Part shown: piece by piece, positions 62,248 to 64,000 of the stretch | Numbering within the stretch: the first letter of the stretch is position 1 | Layout of the letters: each line of letters opens with the position of its first letter | Source: Alteromonas genovensis | Lineage (GTDB): Bacteria; Pseudomonadota; Gammaproteobacteria; Enterobacterales; Alteromonadaceae | DNA length: 64,000 bases | Assembly (NCBI RefSeq): GCF_010500895.1 | Contig: NZ_JAAAWO010000001.1 | Coordinates: 372,001-436,000, forward strand | Direction: 5' to 3' | Position numbers and translations under genes: made by a program | Notes under the pieces: model-generated | The model's database searches: none | The model's input: the letters and a program-made list of their open reading frames with translations, nothing else | Told to the model about the DNA's origin: nothing

Positions 62248-64000
62248 TTATGCAGCGTTTTTGCCGCCATCAACTGCTTTCAATGTTTGCGACGCTGGCA
62301 GTAACTCTAGGTCGAACGTGTATTCATCAACACGTACCGCTAGCTTGCGCTTCTCATTGTAGTCATGCAGTTTTGCTGCTTCTTCAGCGTTAACAACGCC
62401 TTTTTCTTGAAGCTTATTAAGCGCATGCTCAAACGAGATAAACGGAACCACTGGCTCTTTGCGAAGCGCTTTTTGCACTTTGCTAAGCAAGTGAGCAACG
62501 GCGTGTTTCGCTTTAAACGCTTGCTCGTTAATGTCGTTACCATCACCTGGAATAACACGTACTAGGTGAGTCAACTGATCTTTCACGCTGTTGTCTTGCA
62601 TAGAAGCAAGTGACAATTCACGTACTAGGTCGTCGCTAATACCCTTGACGCTGTTTGTGTAAGTGTTAGTTAACAAACGCATTAGGCCGCGAGTCGCTGT
62701 GTTCGGGAAATTGTTGATAAAGTTAACAATTGCCTGATCAGCCTGCTGTAAAGACCACTGCATCGCGTACTCAAAGTACGGAAGTGCCAGCTTTCTATCT
62801 TCGATACGTTGCTCGTAGAAGCGAATTGCCGCCATTGCACCGTATAAGTAGCTCATTACGTCGCCTAAGCGAGCAGACAATAGCTCTGCTTTCTTAAGGT
62901 CGCCGCCAAGTACAGCAAGTGACAAATCAGCAAGTGGCGCTAGTTTCGCAGCAATGCTGTTCACGCGCTTTTCATACTGACGTACTTCTGGCAACGCTGA
63001 CTCAGATTCGCGTAAGAAAGGTAAGTAACCTTTACCTAAACTGCGGAACGCATTTTTAACGCTAAATCCGATAGTTTTGCGAAGTACTTTGTTAAATTCT
63101 GCATCAGCCGAACTTTCATTGCTGTGAATTAGGTCAACCATATCTTTAAGGTGTGGGTGACAACGCATTGCACCTTGGCCGAAAATCATAAGGTTACGTG
63201 TAAGGATGTTTGCACCCTCAACCGTAATGGCAATAGGTAGCGCTGAATAGCCGCCTGCCAACGTGTTTTGAGGACCACGTTGAATGGCTTTACCAGCCTG
63301 CACGTCCATTGCCGAGTTTAATACATCACGACCTAGTTCGGTCATGTGGTATTTGGCAATAGCAGTCACTACAGAAGGTTTAACACCCAGACCTAGGCCT
63401 TCAGTGGTAAGCACACGCATAGACTCTAGCAGGAATGTTTTACCCGCGATGTCTGCCATCTTCTCTTGAATACCTTCAAAACGACCGATAGGTAAACCAA
63501 ACTGTTCACGAACAAAAGAATACTCAACGGTGCCTTTAAACGCTGATTGAGCTGATGCAACGCCCATCGCAGGTAGTGAAATACCGCGACCTGCACCTAA
63601 ACAGCTCACCAACATCTGCCAACCGCGACCGATGTTCTTTTGACCACCAATAACGAAATCCATTGGGATAAACACATCTTGACCACGAGTCGTACCGTTA
63701 TAAAAACGAACGCCCATAGGGTCGTGACGGTTTCCAAGTTCTACACCAGGGTGCGACTTTGGAAGTAGGGCACAGGTAATACCGTGCTCAAACTTATCGC
63801 CAAGTAGTTGGTCTGGATCGAATACTTTAAAAGCAAGACCAAGAACCGTTGCGATTGGTGCAAGTGTAATATAACGCTTGTCCCAACTTACGCGAAGACC
63901 AAGAACTTCTTCACCGTTGTATTCACCCTTTGTCACGATTGCCGCGTCTGGTATCGCACCTGCGTCCGAACCTGCCTCTGGGCTGGTAAGGGCGAAACAT
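62248..64000 (-). CDS. fadE: Acyl-CoA dehydrogenase FadE (5' partial)
   Basis: First step of fatty-acid beta-oxidation. The frame is open to the window edge. The codons beyond the internal GTG at 63936 read A-L-T-S-P-E-A-G-S-D-A-G-A-I-P-D, a FadE signature, so the gene continues outside the window and lacks its first 220 or so residues here. Other matches are H-D-P-M-G-V-R-F-Y-N-G, G-A-G-R-G-I-S-L-P, and R-E-Q-F-G-L-P-I-G-R-F-E-G-I-Q-E. The long C-terminal domain distinguishes FadE from short acyl-CoA dehydrogenases. Confidence 0.93.
   Translation of the reverse strand, partial: CFALTSPEAGSDAGAIPDAAIVTKGEYNGEEVLGLRVSWDKRYITLAPIATVLGLAFKVFDPDQLLGDKFEHGITCALLPKSHPGVELGNRHDPMGVRFYNGTTRGQDVFIPMDFVIGGQKNIGRGWQMLVSCLGAGRGISLPAMGVASAQSAFKGTVEYSFVREQFGLPIGRFEGIQEKMADIAGKTFLLESMRVLTTEGLGLGVKPSVVTAIAKYHMTELGRDVLNSAMDVQAGKAIQRGPQNTLAGGYSALPIAITVEGANILTRNLMIFGQGAMRCHPHLKDMVDLIHSNESSADAEFNKVLRKTIGFSVKNAFRSLGKGYLPFLRESESALPEVRQYEKRVNSIAAKLAPLADLSLAVLGGDLKKAELLSARLGDVMSYLYGAMAAIRFYEQRIEDRKLALPYFEYAMQWSLQQADQAIVNFINNFPNTATRGLMRLLTNTYTNSVKGISDDLVRELSLASMQDNSVKDQLTHLVRVIPGDGNDINEQAFKAKHAVAHLLSKVQKALRKEPVVPFISFEHALNKLQEKGVVNAEEAAKLHDYNEKRKLAVRVDEYTFDLELLPASQTLKAVDGGKNAA

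Overview
This 64 kb window looks like chromosome of an Alteromonas-like marine gammaproteobacterium. The call rests on the mix of TonB-dependent receptors, class I adenylate cyclase, DUF3718, DUF2780 and DUF1456 proteins, RlmF, WbuC, a two-subdomain AidB and FadE, at moderate GC. It is judged from gene families read by eye, not from a search. No rRNA, tRNA, CRISPR array, prophage or intact insertion sequence was seen. Two genes run off the window: a CusC/TolC-type gene at the left edge and fadE at the right edge.

Layout. 1-9.3 kb: a tightly overlapping copper/silver efflux operon (cusC-cusB-cusA), two PepSY membrane proteins (the second carries a 2Fe-2S ferredoxin domain) and a YncE-like propeller. 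9.4-14 kb: a secreted protein, a short-chain dehydrogenase and a PAS-GGDEF-EAL protein. 14.0-14.6 kb: two tiny double-glycine-leader peptides and a small two-helix membrane protein, laid out like a two-peptide bacteriocin cassette. 14.8-26 kb: a BNR-repeat protein, a TonB receptor, PepSY and LysE membrane proteins, a second dehydrogenase, a Tat-exported dienelactone hydrolase, DUF1456 and glyoxalase I. 26-36 kb: a BlaI/M56 pair with its operators, a short class I adenylate cyclase, a lipoprotein, aidB and a PaaX-like regulator. 36-47 kb: DUF3718, a secreted M24 peptidase, solitary solute-binding proteins, rlmF, a periplasmic-propeller diguanylate cyclase, a SPOUT methyltransferase and the YlqF GTPase. 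47.8-51.8 kb: a galactose-oxidase-type copper radical oxidase with a partner whose predicted mature N-terminus is His-Gly, then DUF2780. 52-64 kb: wbuC, a structured leader RNA before an HTH gene, upp, a LacI regulator, tdk, a GGDEF-EAL protein, a strongly codon-biased TonB receptor and fadE.

How parts fit. The copper operon pairs Cu(I) efflux with a plausible inner-membrane reductase. The LacI regulator and the TonB receptor 4 kb away share an identical 12-bp palindrome upstream, so they are probably one regulon. The M56 peptidase gene and the BlaI gene overlap and lie behind two BlaI-type dyads.

The most unusual signals are not ordinary genes. (1) The double-glycine peptide cassette at 14.0-14.6 kb. 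(2) Two elements of about 264 bp (46394-46656 and 60978-61241, opposite orientations) with the same three-stem architecture. They share short blocks at nearly identical spacing, but their stem sequences differ and still pair. (3) A leader at 52759-52904 with mutually exclusive terminator and antiterminator pairings behind an aromatic-rich 14-codon frame. (4) Degenerate short tandem repeats of 13-16 bp recur between genes and, as 15-bp units, inside two coding regions.
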